Made by a program: the position numbers and the translations under genes. The notes under the pieces were generated by a model that did not search any database, had not been told where the DNA came from, and worked only from the letters and a program-made list of their open reading frames with translations. A stretch of DNA of 64,000 nucleotides, from NCBI RefSeq assembly GCF_017948455.1, contig NZ_JAFFSU010000012.1, positions 124,001 through 188,000 on the forward strand. The letters are read 5' to 3'. Below are positions 15,630 through 23,428 of the stretch, piece by piece (within the stretch, counting starts at the first letter, position 1; each line of letters starts with the position of its first letter). This stretch comes from Streptomyces sp. GESEQ-4 (GTDB taxonomy: Bacteria > Actinomycetota > Actinomycetes > Streptomycetales > Streptomycetaceae).

Positions 15630-15767
15630 CCGACCCGCCGCTCATCGCACAGAAGCGTGCAGGAATCGCCAAGATTCGTGCACGTCCGGCCAAGGATCCG
15701 GGCGCTCCGCTTTGACATCCTGTTGCCCCGGGGGAGAACCCGTCGCACCGCGGGGGAAGCACGGGTC

Positions 15768-15795
15768 ACGGGGGTACGGGGGTACGGGGGTACGG
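15768..15795 (+). repeat. Short tandem repeat, 8-bp unit
   Basis: Three exact copies of ACGGGGGT (15768-15791) and a partial fourth lie between the AraC gene and the isomerase stop. It is a likely slippage tract with no known function. The rest of 15630-15849 holds no gene I can support. Confidence 0.7.
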
Positions 15796-15849
15796 TCGCT
15801 CACTGCCGGAGTCGGCGCGGCAGTGAGCACCGTACACAGCGCCCGCCTG

Positions 15850-16683
15850 TCACCCGGCCGTGTGCGCCACGAACCGCGCCGCCGTCTCCGCCAGCACCTC
15901 CCGCCCGTCCCGGGCCCACAGCGCGTCGTTGAACAGCTCGACCTCGATGGGCCCGGTGTACCCGGCCGCCTCGACGTACCCCTGCCACTCCCGCATGTCG
16001 ATCGCACCGTCCCCGATCTGACCGCGGCCGTTGAGCACGCCCTCCGGCAACGGGGTGGTCCAGTCAGCCAGTTGGAAGGTGTGGATACGGCCGCCGGCGC
16101 CCGCGCGGGCGATCTGCGCGGGCGCGTTGTCGTCCCACCAGATGTGGTACGTGTCCACCGTGACGCCGACCTGCTGCGCGGGGAAGCGTTCCGCGAGGTC
16201 GAGGGCCTGGGTGAGGGTGGAGACCACGCAGCGGTCCGCCGCGTACATCGGGTGCAGCGGCTCGATAGCCAGCCGTACGCCGTGGGATTCGGCATACGGC
16301 CCCAACTCGCCCAGCGCGTCGGCGATCCGCTCCCGCGCGCCGTGCAGGTCCTTCGAACCGGCCGGAAGGCCGCCGGAGACCAGGACCAGCGTGTCCGTGC
16401 CGAGCGTGGCCGCCTCGTCGATCGCACGGCGGTTGTCGTCGAGGGCCTCGGCCCGCTCCCCCGGGTCGATCGCCGTGAAGAAGCCGCCGCGGCACAGGGT
16501 CGTCACCGTCAGGCCCGCCTCACGGACCAGCTTGGCGGTCGCCTCCAGGCCGTACGACTGGACCGGCTCGCGCCACAGGCCGACGTTGCGGATGCCCAAC
16601 CGGCCGCAGGCGTCGGCCAGTTCGGGCAGGCTCAGCTGCTTCACCGTCATCTGGTTGATGCTGAAGCGTTCGAGGCCGGTCAC
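15850..16683 (-). CDS. Sugar phosphate isomerase/epimerase (TIM barrel), third gene of the LacI-controlled operon
   Basis: A 277-residue xylose-isomerase-like TIM-barrel protein, cytoplasmic. Candidate metal/substrate positions are in LAIEPLHPMY, TVDTYHIWWDDN, IHTFQLADW and PIEVELFND. The GTG start at 16683 overlaps the TGA of the upstream gene by 4 nt (GTGA), indicating translational coupling. With the Idh-like oxidoreductase and the DUF993 protein it forms a catabolic set, perhaps for an oxidised or keto-sugar. The exact reaction is unknown. Confidence 0.85.
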   Translation of the reverse strand: MTGLERFSINQMTVKQLSLPELADACGRLGIRNVGLWREPVQSYGLEATAKLVREAGLTVTTLCRGGFFTAIDPGERAEALDDNRRAIDEAATLGTDTLVLVSGGLPAGSKDLHGARERIADALGELGPYAESHGVRLAIEPLHPMYAADRCVVSTLTQALDLAERFPAQQVGVTVDTYHIWWDDNAPAQIARAGAGGRIHTFQLADWTTPLPEGVLNGRGQIGDGAIDMREWQGYVEAAGYTGPIEVELFNDALWARDGREVLAETAARFVAHTAG

Positions 16684-17849
16684 TGGTTCACTCCGTACAG
16701 GCTCAGCAGGTTCTTCATCCGCTCCTGAGCCAGCTTCGGGTCGGGGAACAGGCCCAGTTGGTCGGCGAGTTCGTAGGCGCGGGCGAAGTGCGGGAGGGAG
16801 CGGGCCGACTGCAGGCCGCCGACCATCGTGAAGTGGGACTGGTGGCCCGCGAGCCAGGCCAGGAAGACCACGCCCGTCTTGTAGAAGCGGGTCGGGGTCT
16901 GGAAGAGATGGCGGGACAGCTCGACGGTGGGGTCGAGCAGCGCCCGGAAGCCGGCCGCGTCCCCGGTGTCCAGCGCCCGCACCGCCTCTGCCGCCAGCGG
17001 CCCCAGCGGGTCGAAGATGCCGAGCAGGGCGTGGCTGAAGCCCTGCTCGTCGCCCGCGATCAGCTCGGGGTAGTTGAAGTCGTCGCCGGTGTAGCAGCGG
17101 ACGCCGTCGGGAAGCTTGCGGCGCACGTCGATCTCGCGCTCGGCGTCCAGCAGGGAGATCTTGACGCCGTCGACCTTGTCGGGGTGAGCGGCGATGACCT
17201 CCAGGAAGGTGGCCGTCGCCGCGTCCAGATCGGTCGAGCCCCAGTAGCCCTCCAGGGCCGGGTCGAACATCGGGCCGAGCCAGTGCAGGATCACCGGCTC
17301 GGCGGCCTGACGCAGCAGGTGCCCGTAGACCTCCAGGTAGTCCTCGCGGCTCTTGGCGACGGCGGCCATGGCCCGGGAGGCCATCAGGATGGCCTGCGCG
17401 CCGGCCTCCTCGACGACCGCGAGTTGCTCCTCGTACGCGGTCCGGATCTCGTCCAGGTTGTACGGGTAGCCGATCTCGGTGACAGGGAGCTGGTCGGTGC
17501 CCACGCCGCAGGCGATGAGGCCGCCGACCGCCTTCGCCTCGGCGGCGCTGCGTCGGATCAGCTCCTCCGCCTCCGCCCAGCCCAGCCCCATCCCCCGCTG
17601 GGCGGTGTCCATCGCCTCGGCGACACCGAGCCCGTGGGACCAGAGGTGGCGGCGGAAGGCGAGGGTGGCGTCCCAGTCGACGGCGGCGGGCGAGTCGGGG
17701 GTGACGTCGGCGAACGGGTCGGCGACGACATGGGCCGCCGAGAAGACCGTACGAGAGGTGAAGGGGGCGCCGGGGTTGACGGCGAGGGGTTCGGGGCGGG
17801 GCTCGTACGCCCTCAACCCGCCTTCGGCGTCCGGGAGTCGGATGGTCAC
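16680..17849 (-). CDS. DUF993 / dihydrodipicolinate synthase-like family protein
   Basis: A 389-residue protein that I place in the DUF993 family related to the DHDPS/aldolase TIM barrels. It starts VTIRLPDAEGG and contains ITEIGYPYNLDEI-like and VDGVKISLLDAE segments; the Lys in VDGVKIS is a candidate Schiff-base residue. A retro-aldol step on a sugar-acid intermediate is plausible but unproven. The GTG at 17849 overlaps the upstream stop (GTGA, 17846-17849), and its own stop overlaps the next start the same way. The longer open frame upstream only shadows the oxidoreductase gene. Confidence 0.85.
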   Translation of the reverse strand: MTIRLPDAEGGLRAYEPRPEPLAVNPGAPFTSRTVFSAAHVVADPFADVTPDSPAAVDWDATLAFRRHLWSHGLGVAEAMDTAQRGMGLGWAEAEELIRRSAAEAKAVGGLIACGVGTDQLPVTEIGYPYNLDEIRTAYEEQLAVVEEAGAQAILMASRAMAAVAKSREDYLEVYGHLLRQAAEPVILHWLGPMFDPALEGYWGSTDLDAATATFLEVIAAHPDKVDGVKISLLDAEREIDVRRKLPDGVRCYTGDDFNYPELIAGDEQGFSHALLGIFDPLGPLAAEAVRALDTGDAAGFRALLDPTVELSRHLFQTPTRFYKTGVVFLAWLAGHQSHFTMVGGLQSARSLPHFARAYELADQLGLFPDPKLAQERMKNLLSLYGVNQ

Positions 17850-19003
17850 AGCGAGATCTCCGGTACGTCGAGACGGACGCCCTCGGCCGAGGACTTCAGG
17901 CCCAGTTCGGCGAGCTGGACGCCGCGGGCGCCGGCGAGGAGGTCCCAGTGGTAGGGGGCGTCGGCGTAGACGTGCCTGAGGAAGAGCTCCCACTGGGCCT
18001 TGAAGCCGTTGTCGAACTCGGCGTTGTCGGGGACCTCCTGCCACTGGTCGCGGAAGACCTCGGTGGCGGGGATGTCCGGGTTCCACACGGGCTTGGGGGT
18101 GGCGGACCGGTGCTGGACGCGGCAGTTGCGCAGACCGGCGACCGCCGAGCCCTCCGTGCCGTCGACCTGGAACTCCACCAGCTCGTCGCGGTTGACGCGG
18201 ACGGCCCACGAGGAGTTGATCTGGGCGATCGCGCCGCCGTCCAGCTCGAAGATGCCGTAGGCGGCGTCGTCGGCGGTGGCATCGTAGGGCTTGTCGTTCT
18301 CGTCCCAGCGCTGCGGGATGTGGGTGGTGGCGATGGCCTGGACGGACTTCACGCGGCCGAACAGCTCGTGCAGGACGTACTCCCAGTGCGGGAACATGTC
18401 GACGACGATGCCGCCGCCGTCCTCCGCACGGTAGTTCCAGGAGGGGCGCTGGGCCGCCTGCCAGTCGCCCTCGAAGACCCAGTAGCCGAACTCGCCGCGG
18501 ATGGAGAGGATCCGGCCGAAGAAGCCGCCGTCGATGAGCCGCTTCAGCTTGAGCAGGCCGGGCAGGAAGAGCTTGTCCTGGACGACACCGTGCTTGATGC
18601 CGGCGTCGGCGGCGAGTTTGGCCAACTCCAGGGCGCCTTCCAGCCCGGTGGCGGTCGGCTTCTCGGTGTAGATGTGCTTGCCCGCGGCGATGGCCTTCTT
18701 GAGCGCCTCCTCACGGGCGGAGGTCACCTGGGCGTCGAAGTAGATGTCGACGGTCGGGTCGGCGAGGACCGTGTCGACGTCGGTCGAGATGGATTCCGGA
18801 TCCAGGCCGTGCTGCTCGGCGAGCGCCCTGAGCGCGTGCTCACGGCGGCCGACCAGGATCGGCTCCGGCCACAGCACGGTGCCGTCGCCGAGGTCGAGGC
18901 CGCCCTGTTCACGGAGGGCCAGGATCGAGCGGACCAGGTGCTGGCGGTAACCCATGCGCCCGGTCACGCCGTTCATGGCGATACGCACCGTCTTGCGTGT
19001 CAC
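17846..19003 (-). CDS. Gfo/Idh/MocA-family oxidoreductase
   Basis: A 385-residue NAD(P)-dependent sugar or inositol dehydrogenase-like protein. It has an N-terminal Rossmann segment (VRIAMNGVTGRMGYRQH, a variant glycine motif) and the family EKP motif in KHIYTEKPTATG. The C-terminal alpha/beta domain includes EDGGGIVVDMFPHWEYVL, whose Asp/His pair is the candidate active site. The GTG at 19003 has GAAGGGA 6 nt upstream. It is the first gene of the three-gene operon divergent from the LacI regulator. Confidence 0.88.
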   Translation of the reverse strand: MTRKTVRIAMNGVTGRMGYRQHLVRSILALREQGGLDLGDGTVLWPEPILVGRREHALRALAEQHGLDPESISTDVDTVLADPTVDIYFDAQVTSAREEALKKAIAAGKHIYTEKPTATGLEGALELAKLAADAGIKHGVVQDKLFLPGLLKLKRLIDGGFFGRILSIRGEFGYWVFEGDWQAAQRPSWNYRAEDGGGIVVDMFPHWEYVLHELFGRVKSVQAIATTHIPQRWDENDKPYDATADDAAYGIFELDGGAIAQINSSWAVRVNRDELVEFQVDGTEGSAVAGLRNCRVQHRSATPKPVWNPDIPATEVFRDQWQEVPDNAEFDNGFKAQWELFLRHVYADAPYHWDLLAGARGVQLAELGLKSSAEGVRLDVPEISL

Positions 19004-19086
19004 GTCATTCCCTTCGTGGGCCTTGTACGCGGTGGTGCGCCGCGTACGCCCCTCGCGTCACAGGCGAGCGAGGTGAGCCGTACAGC

Positions 19087-19104
19087 AAGCGCTTTCTATA
19101 TAGG
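19087..19104 (-). promoter_or_regulatory. LacI-type operator and -10 region of the Idh-DUF993-isomerase operon
   Basis: AAGCGCTT (19087-19094) is a palindrome with the central CG typical of LacI-family sites. On the minus strand it lies directly downstream of a TATATA -10-like box (about 19099-19104), so a bound repressor would block initiation. The divergent LacI gene starts 206 bp away. The rest of 19004-19309 shows no gene. Confidence 0.6.
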
Positions 19105-19309
19105 GAGAAGCTAGCCTCTGACCAGGGGTCTGGACAAGACCGTAACGAGGTCGAGTTGTTCGAGGGGGCGAACAACAGGGGTCGATGGCCTTAAGGTCTG
19201 CTCGGCATGTGGGGAACCGTGGCCTCGACCGGCCTGTCTACGACGACGTATGCCGAAGCCTGACGAGTGCGAAGAGGTACGACGAGATGCGCGACCGGAG
19301 GACGACGAG

Positions 19310-20356
19310 ATGACGGTGACCCTGGCGGACGTGGCGGCCCGCGCGCAGGTCTCGCCCGCGACGGTGTCGCGCGTGCTGAACGGGAACTATCCCGTGGCAG
19401 CCTCCACCCGTGAGCGGGTGCTGCGGGCCGTGGACGAGCTGGACTATGTGCTGAACGGCCCGGCGAGCGCGCTCGCGGCGGCGACGTCTGACCTGGTGGG
19501 GATTCTCGTCAACGACATCGCCGACCCCTTCTTCGGGATCATGGCGGGCGCGATCCAGTCGGAGATCGGGGGGCCGGGGGGGCGCGCCGGGGGTGAGCGG
19601 CTCGCCGTCGTCTGCAACACGGGGGGTTCACCGGAGCGCGAGCTGACGTACCTGACCCTGCTGCAGCGGCAGCGGGCGGCGGCCGTGGTGCTGACCGGCG
19701 GTGCCATGGAGAACCAGCCGCACGCGGCGGCGGTGGCCGCGAAGCTGCGGAGGCTGGGCGACGCGGGGACGCGGGTCGTCCTGTGCGGCCGGCCGCCGGC
19801 GCCGGACACCGAGGCGATCGCGCTGACCTTCGACAACCGCGGCGGCGGACGCGAACTCACCGAGCACCTCATCGGCCTCGGACACCGGCGGCTGGGCTAC
19901 ATCGCGGGACCCGAGGAACGCACGACGACCCGGCACCGTCTCGAGGGCCACCGCGAGGCGCTGGCCGCGCACGGCATCGAGGAGGACCCTCGCTGGACGG
20001 TGCACGGCCGCTACGACCGCCGGTCGGGCTACGAGGCGACGCTGGAACTGCTCCGCCGGGACCCGTCACTGACAGCCGTGGTCGCCGCCAACGACTCCGT
20101 CGCACTGGGCGCGTGCGCGGCCCTCCGCGACTCCGGCCTACGCATCCCGGACGACGTCTCCGTCGCCGGCTTCGACGACCTGCCGTTCAGCATCGACGCG
20201 GTGCCTGCGCTGACGACGGTCCGACTGCCGCTCGCGGAGGCCGGGGCGCGGGCGGGCCGCATCGCCATGGGGCGCGAGGAGCCGCCGCCCGGGGGGATCG
20301 CGACGGTTCGGGGGGAGCTGATGGTGCGGGGGTCTTCTGGGGTGCCGCGGGGCTGA
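19310..20356 (+). CDS. LacI-family transcriptional repressor
   Basis: A 348-residue regulator with an N-terminal LacI HTH (TLADVAARAQVSPATVSRVLNG, residues 4-25) and a periplasmic-binding-protein-like ligand domain (about 60-340) including VAANDSVALGACAALRDSG and VSVAGFDDLPFS. The ATG at 19310 has GGAGG 8 nt upstream; the in-frame ATG at 19250 would add 20 poorly conserved residues. It is divergent from the Idh-DUF993-isomerase operon, which carries an AAGCGCTT site, so it probably represses that operon in response to a sugar. Ligand unknown. Confidence 0.9.
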   Translation: MTVTLADVAARAQVSPATVSRVLNGNYPVAASTRERVLRAVDELDYVLNGPASALAAATSDLVGILVNDIADPFFGIMAGAIQSEIGGPGGRAGGERLAVVCNTGGSPERELTYLTLLQRQRAAAVVLTGGAMENQPHAAAVAAKLRRLGDAGTRVVLCGRPPAPDTEAIALTFDNRGGGRELTEHLIGLGHRRLGYIAGPEERTTTRHRLEGHREALAAHGIEEDPRWTVHGRYDRRSGYEATLELLRRDPSLTAVVAANDSVALGACAALRDSGLRIPDDVSVAGFDDLPFSIDAVPALTTVRLPLAEAGARAGRIAMGREEPPPGGIATVRGELMVRGSSGVPRG

Positions 20357-20370
20357 GGGGCGGCGGCTTC

Positions 20371-20836
20371 GGGGGTGACGGGCTGCACTGGGGCAGGTTT
20401 CCGAACGGCAAGCTCCGGGATGCGGCGCATCCCGGGGGTGACCGGCTGCGCGGAGGGCAGGGTTTCCCGCGAGGCTGAGGGTGCGGCGCCTTCGCGGGTG
20501 ACCGGCGGCGCTGGGGGCCGGGTATCCGAACCGGCAAGCTCCGGGGGTGCGGCGTCTCCACGGGTGACCGGCTGCGGAGGGTGCGGCGCCTTCGCGGGTG
20601 ACCGGCTTCGCGGAGCGCTGGGTTTCCGAACGGCAAGCTCCGAGGGTGCGGCGTCTCCGCAGGTGACCGGCTCCGCAGGATGCGGCGTCTCCGCGGGTGA
20701 CCGGCTTCGCGGAGCGCTGGGTTTCCGAACGGCAAGCTCCGAGGGTGCGGCGTCTCCGCAGGTGACCGGCTCCGCAGGATGCGGCGTCTCCGCGGGTGAC
20801 CGGCTGCGCGGAGCGCTGGGTTTCCGTACGGCGTGA
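20371..20836. repeat. GC-rich tandem repeat array, 99-bp unit
   Basis: Two full 99-bp units, 20623-20721 and 20722-20820, differ at one base. Older diverged units precede them (breaks near 20398 and 20523), and a partial unit follows. Each 99-bp unit contains two shorter sub-repeats carrying GGTGACCGGCT. The GGTGAC-GGC core occurs nine times across the array. The period is a multiple of three, so all frames stay open, but no reading looks like a protein. It fills the gap between the LacI gene and the GNAT stop. Confidence 0.85.
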
Positions 20837-20854
20837 CCAGCGGAGCGTCTGGTG

Positions 20855-21505
20855 TCAGGCGGCCAAGCGGCTGATCGGGTCGCGGGGTGCCAGCCATACT
20901 CCGACCCCTGGTGCGAGACGGGCCGCGCGAGGGTGGCGGAATCCGAGGGGGCGCAACTGGTCCATGTGGCGTGGGGAGATCGTGGCCGCGACGGCGCCGA
21001 CGCCCTCGCCGTCGACGGCGCGCAGGCCCGGGGCCAGCAACTCGGCGACCACGCTGCGGTCCCAGGCCTCGGTGTCGTCCGGCGCGCAGACCGCGACCAC
21101 CGTCCAGTACGGCCCGTCGAGGCCCGCCGCCTGCAGTGCCGGTGCCGCCGGCAGGACCGGCTCTTTCGGAACGCAGGTGTCGAGTTCACGGGCGAGGAGG
21201 CTGCCGAAGCGGGTGTGGTGAGGCTCGGTCCCGGCGCCGGGCGGCAGCCACACGGCGGCCGCGAGGAGCCGGCCGTCCGCGCGCTCGGCCACCCACACCT
21301 CGCCCTCTTCGAGAGCGTAGTGGGCCAGCATCAGACGCATGGCGCGCTGCGCCTGCTCCCAGTCCACGGCGGGACCTTCCGGCACCGCAAGCGCCGGACG
21401 GGACGCGGTCGCGGCCGGGGCGAGCAGGCGCACCACGGCGGGTACGTCCACCAGTCCGGCCGCGCGTACGACGGTGCTCCGGGGCTTCAGCTGAAGGATC
21501 GTCAT
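20855..21505 (-). CDS. GNAT-family N-acetyltransferase
   Basis: A 216-residue protein with the spacing of a GNAT domain: N-terminal VRAAGLVDVPAVVRLL, central WVAERADGRLLAAAVWLPPG, and C-terminal FRHPRAARLAPGVGVWLAPRDP. The classical Q/RxxGxG/A acetyl-CoA loop is weak, so catalytic activity is less certain than the fold. The ATG at 21505 is used. It is divergent from a MarR-GNAT gene across a region with two operator-like palindromes. Substrate unknown. Confidence 0.75.
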   Translation of the reverse strand: MTILQLKPRSTVVRAAGLVDVPAVVRLLAPAATASRPALAVPEGPAVDWEQAQRAMRLMLAHYALEEGEVWVAERADGRLLAAAVWLPPGAGTEPHHTRFGSLLARELDTCVPKEPVLPAAPALQAAGLDGPYWTVVAVCAPDDTEAWDRSVVAELLAPGLRAVDGEGVGAVAATISPRHMDQLRPLGFRHPRAARLAPGVGVWLAPRDPISRLAA

Positions 21506-21530
21506 GCCGGCGTTCCATCTCTTCCGTCGA

Positions 21531-21588
21531 TACGAAACGGTTTCGTACAGATAACCTACGACAGCCTCGATCGAAACGCAAGCGTTTC
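21531..21588. promoter_or_regulatory. Two palindromic operators between divergent acetyltransferase genes
   Basis: TACGAAAC-G-GTTTCGTA (21531-21547) has perfect 8-bp arms. GAAACGC-AA-GCGTTTC (21573-21588) has perfect 7-bp arms. Both share the GAAAC/GTTTC half-site and their centres are about 41 bp, or four helical turns, apart. This fits co-operative binding by a dimeric MarR- or TetR-type repressor, for which the adjacent MarR-GNAT protein is the simplest candidate. Confidence 0.65.
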
Positions 21589-21677
21589 TTTACTGCGACT
21601 GGACTGACGGCACCCCGCGTCCTACGCTCGACCCGACGGTATCTCTGACTGAGTCAACTATCCGGGGGTCGACGACC

Positions 21678-22616
21678 ATGACCGTCCAGGACATCCGCGC
21701 CTTCAACCGCTTCTACACGAACGTGATCGGCGCCCTCGACTACAGCCGCCACCTCTACGCGCCGTACACCCTCACCGAGTCCCGCGTCCTGTACGAACTC
21801 GCACACTCCCCCCGTACGGACGCGGCCGACCTCCGGACCGAACTCTCCCTGGACGCGGGCTACTTGAGCCGAATCCTCAACAAGTTCGAGCAGGACGGCC
21901 TGATCGAGCGCACCCCCTCCCGCCGCGACCCGCGCCGCCGCAACGTCACCCTCACCGCCCGCGGCCGGGAGACCGCCGCGCTGCTCGCCGAGCGGGCGGA
22001 CGAATCCGTCGGCGCACTGCTGTCCACCGTCCCGCCCGCCGACCGCCCCCGTCTGACCGAGGCGATGCGGACGGTCCGTACGATCCTCTCCACCGCCCGC
22101 CCACCCCGCGCCGAGGACGTCGTCCTGCGCGACCCCGGCCCCGGCGACCTCGGCTGGATCGTGCAGCGCAACGCCGCGCTGTACGCCGCCGAGTACGGCT
22201 GGAACGCCGACTACGAGGGCCTGGTGGCACGTATCGTCGCCGACTTCGCGGAGGATCACGACCCCCACCTGGAGCGGGTGTGGATCGCGGAGCTGGACGG
22301 CCGTCCGGTGGGCTGTGTGATGTGCGTACGGGACGACGCGCCGGCCACGGCCCGCCTACGACTACTGCTGGTCGAGCCCGACACCCGCGGCCTCGGCATC
22401 GGCGACCGCCTCGTACGCGCCGTGATCGACTTCGCCCGCGGCGTCGGCTACCGGGAACTCGTCCTGTGGACCAACGACGTCCTGGCCGCCGCCCGCCGCA
22501 TCTACCAGCGTCACGGCTTCGTCCTGGTCGCCGAGAAACCGCACCGCTCCTTCGGCAAGGATCTCGTCGGCCAGGACTGGCGCCTGGATCTGCACGGACG
22601 GGTGAGTGACGAGTAG
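21678..22616 (+). CDS. Fused MarR-family regulator and GNAT acetyltransferase
   Basis: This 312-residue protein joins two domains. Residues about 1-140 form a MarR winged helix (RVLYELAHSPRTDAADLRTEL, YLSRILNKFEQDGLIERTPSRRDPRRRNVTLT). Residues about 150-305 form a GNAT domain with VGCVMCVRDD, the acetyl-CoA loop region EPDTRGLGIGDRLVRAVIDFA, and AARRIYQRHGFVLVAEKPH. The two parts are read as one protein without a frameshift. A regulator that is also an acetyltransferase may sense a metabolite and modify it or a partner. Likely binding sites are the paired palindromes just upstream. The gene ends 11 bp before an isomerase gene. Confidence 0.88.
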   Translation: MTVQDIRAFNRFYTNVIGALDYSRHLYAPYTLTESRVLYELAHSPRTDAADLRTELSLDAGYLSRILNKFEQDGLIERTPSRRDPRRRNVTLTARGRETAALLAERADESVGALLSTVPPADRPRLTEAMRTVRTILSTARPPRAEDVVLRDPGPGDLGWIVQRNAALYAAEYGWNADYEGLVARIVADFAEDHDPHLERVWIAELDGRPVGCVMCVRDDAPATARLRLLLVEPDTRGLGIGDRLVRAVIDFARGVGYRELVLWTNDVLAAARRIYQRHGFVLVAEKPHRSFGKDLVGQDWRLDLHGRVSDE

Positions 22617-22619
22617 GGT
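22614..22619 (+). promoter_or_regulatory. Candidate -10 box for a leaderless isomerase transcript
   Basis: TAGGGT overlaps the stop of the MarR-GNAT gene and lies 8 nt before the ATG at 22628, with no ribosome-binding site in between. This layout (TANNNT followed within about 8 nt by the start codon) is common for actinobacterial leaderless mRNAs. Confidence 0.35.
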
Positions 22620-22627
22620 CGATGACC

Positions 22628-23428
22628 ATGAAGCTGGCGTTCTCCACCCTCGGCGTCCCTGGCCTCCCCATCGCGGACGTGCTGCGCCTCGCGGCCACGC
22701 ACGGCTATCACGGCGTCGAGTTGCGCGCACATCCTGAGGAGCCGGTACACCCCGGCATCGGGCTCGCCGAACGGGCCGACGTGGTCGCCGAGTTCAAGGC
22801 GGCGGGGGTGGAGGTGCTGGGCGTGGCGGGCTACGCGCGCGTGGCCGCCCCGGGCCCCGACGAGCCGGTGATCGAGGAGATCCACCGCCTCCTGGACCTC
22901 GCCCGCGACCTGGGCGCCGGCTTCATCCGGGTCTTCCCCGGCGCCGGCACCGACCAGTCCGCCGAGGAGGCCGACGCGACGGCCGCGCGACGCCTGGGCA
23001 CGGCCGCGGAGTACGCGGGCGACCTCGGCGTACGCATCCTCCTCGAGACCCACGACTCCCACCGCACCGGCGCCGCCGCGATCCGCGTCCTCGGCCTGGT
23101 CGGCCACCGCCAGGTCGGCTCCCTCTGGGACGTCATGCACACCTGGCTCGGCGGCGAACAGCCCCACGAGACCTACGCCGCCCTCTCCCCCTACCTCGGC
23201 TACGTCCAGGTCAAGGACATCGCCTCCGCCACCGACACCACCCCCCTCCCCCTGGGCACGGGCGTCCTCCCCCTCACCGAGTGCGTCGAGGTCCTCTCCC
23301 GCCACGGCTGGGACGGCTGGCTCTGCTGGGAGTACGAGAAGCGCTGGTACGAGGCCGCCGCACCGCTTCCCGAGCTGCTGGGGGCGGGGCGCGAGCACCT
23401 GGCCCGGCTGCTCAACGAGTCGGCGTAG
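22628..23428 (+). CDS. Sugar phosphate isomerase/epimerase (TIM barrel)
   Basis: A 266-residue xylose-isomerase-like TIM-barrel protein. The start is MKLAFSTLGVPGLP. Metal/substrate positions are expected in ILLETHDSH, GSLWDVMHTWLGG, GYVQVKDIAS and GWLCWEYEKRW. The ATG at 22628 is preferred over an ATG at 22622 because of the spacing to a TAGGGT box; neither has a ribosome site. It follows the MarR-GNAT gene closely and overlaps the convergent LysR gene by 17 nt. The reaction is not predictable. Confidence 0.83.
   Translation: MKLAFSTLGVPGLPIADVLRLAATHGYHGVELRAHPEEPVHPGIGLAERADVVAEFKAAGVEVLGVAGYARVAAPGPDEPVIEEIHRLLDLARDLGAGFIRVFPGAGTDQSAEEADATAARRLGTAAEYAGDLGVRILLETHDSHRTGAAAIRVLGLVGHRQVGSLWDVMHTWLGGEQPHETYAALSPYLGYVQVKDIASATDTTPLPLGTGVLPLTECVEVLSRHGWDGWLCWEYEKRWYEAAAPLPELLGAGREHLARLLNESA

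Noticed and set aside
16680..18209. Extended 509-codon version of the DUF993 gene
   Set aside because: The first 120 codons run inside the oxidoreductase gene in another frame; the GTG at 17849 gives the family start and a GTGA overlap.
20375..20836. 153-residue repeat protein on the plus strand in the array
   Set aside because: Its sequence is only the translated array, with no signal peptide, ribosome site or domain; I treat the array as non-coding.
20029..21189. Apparent repeat protein on the minus strand over the tandem array
   Set aside because: The 99-bp period keeps all frames open. The frame also covers the antisense of the LacI and GNAT genes, and has no start or ribosome site of its own.
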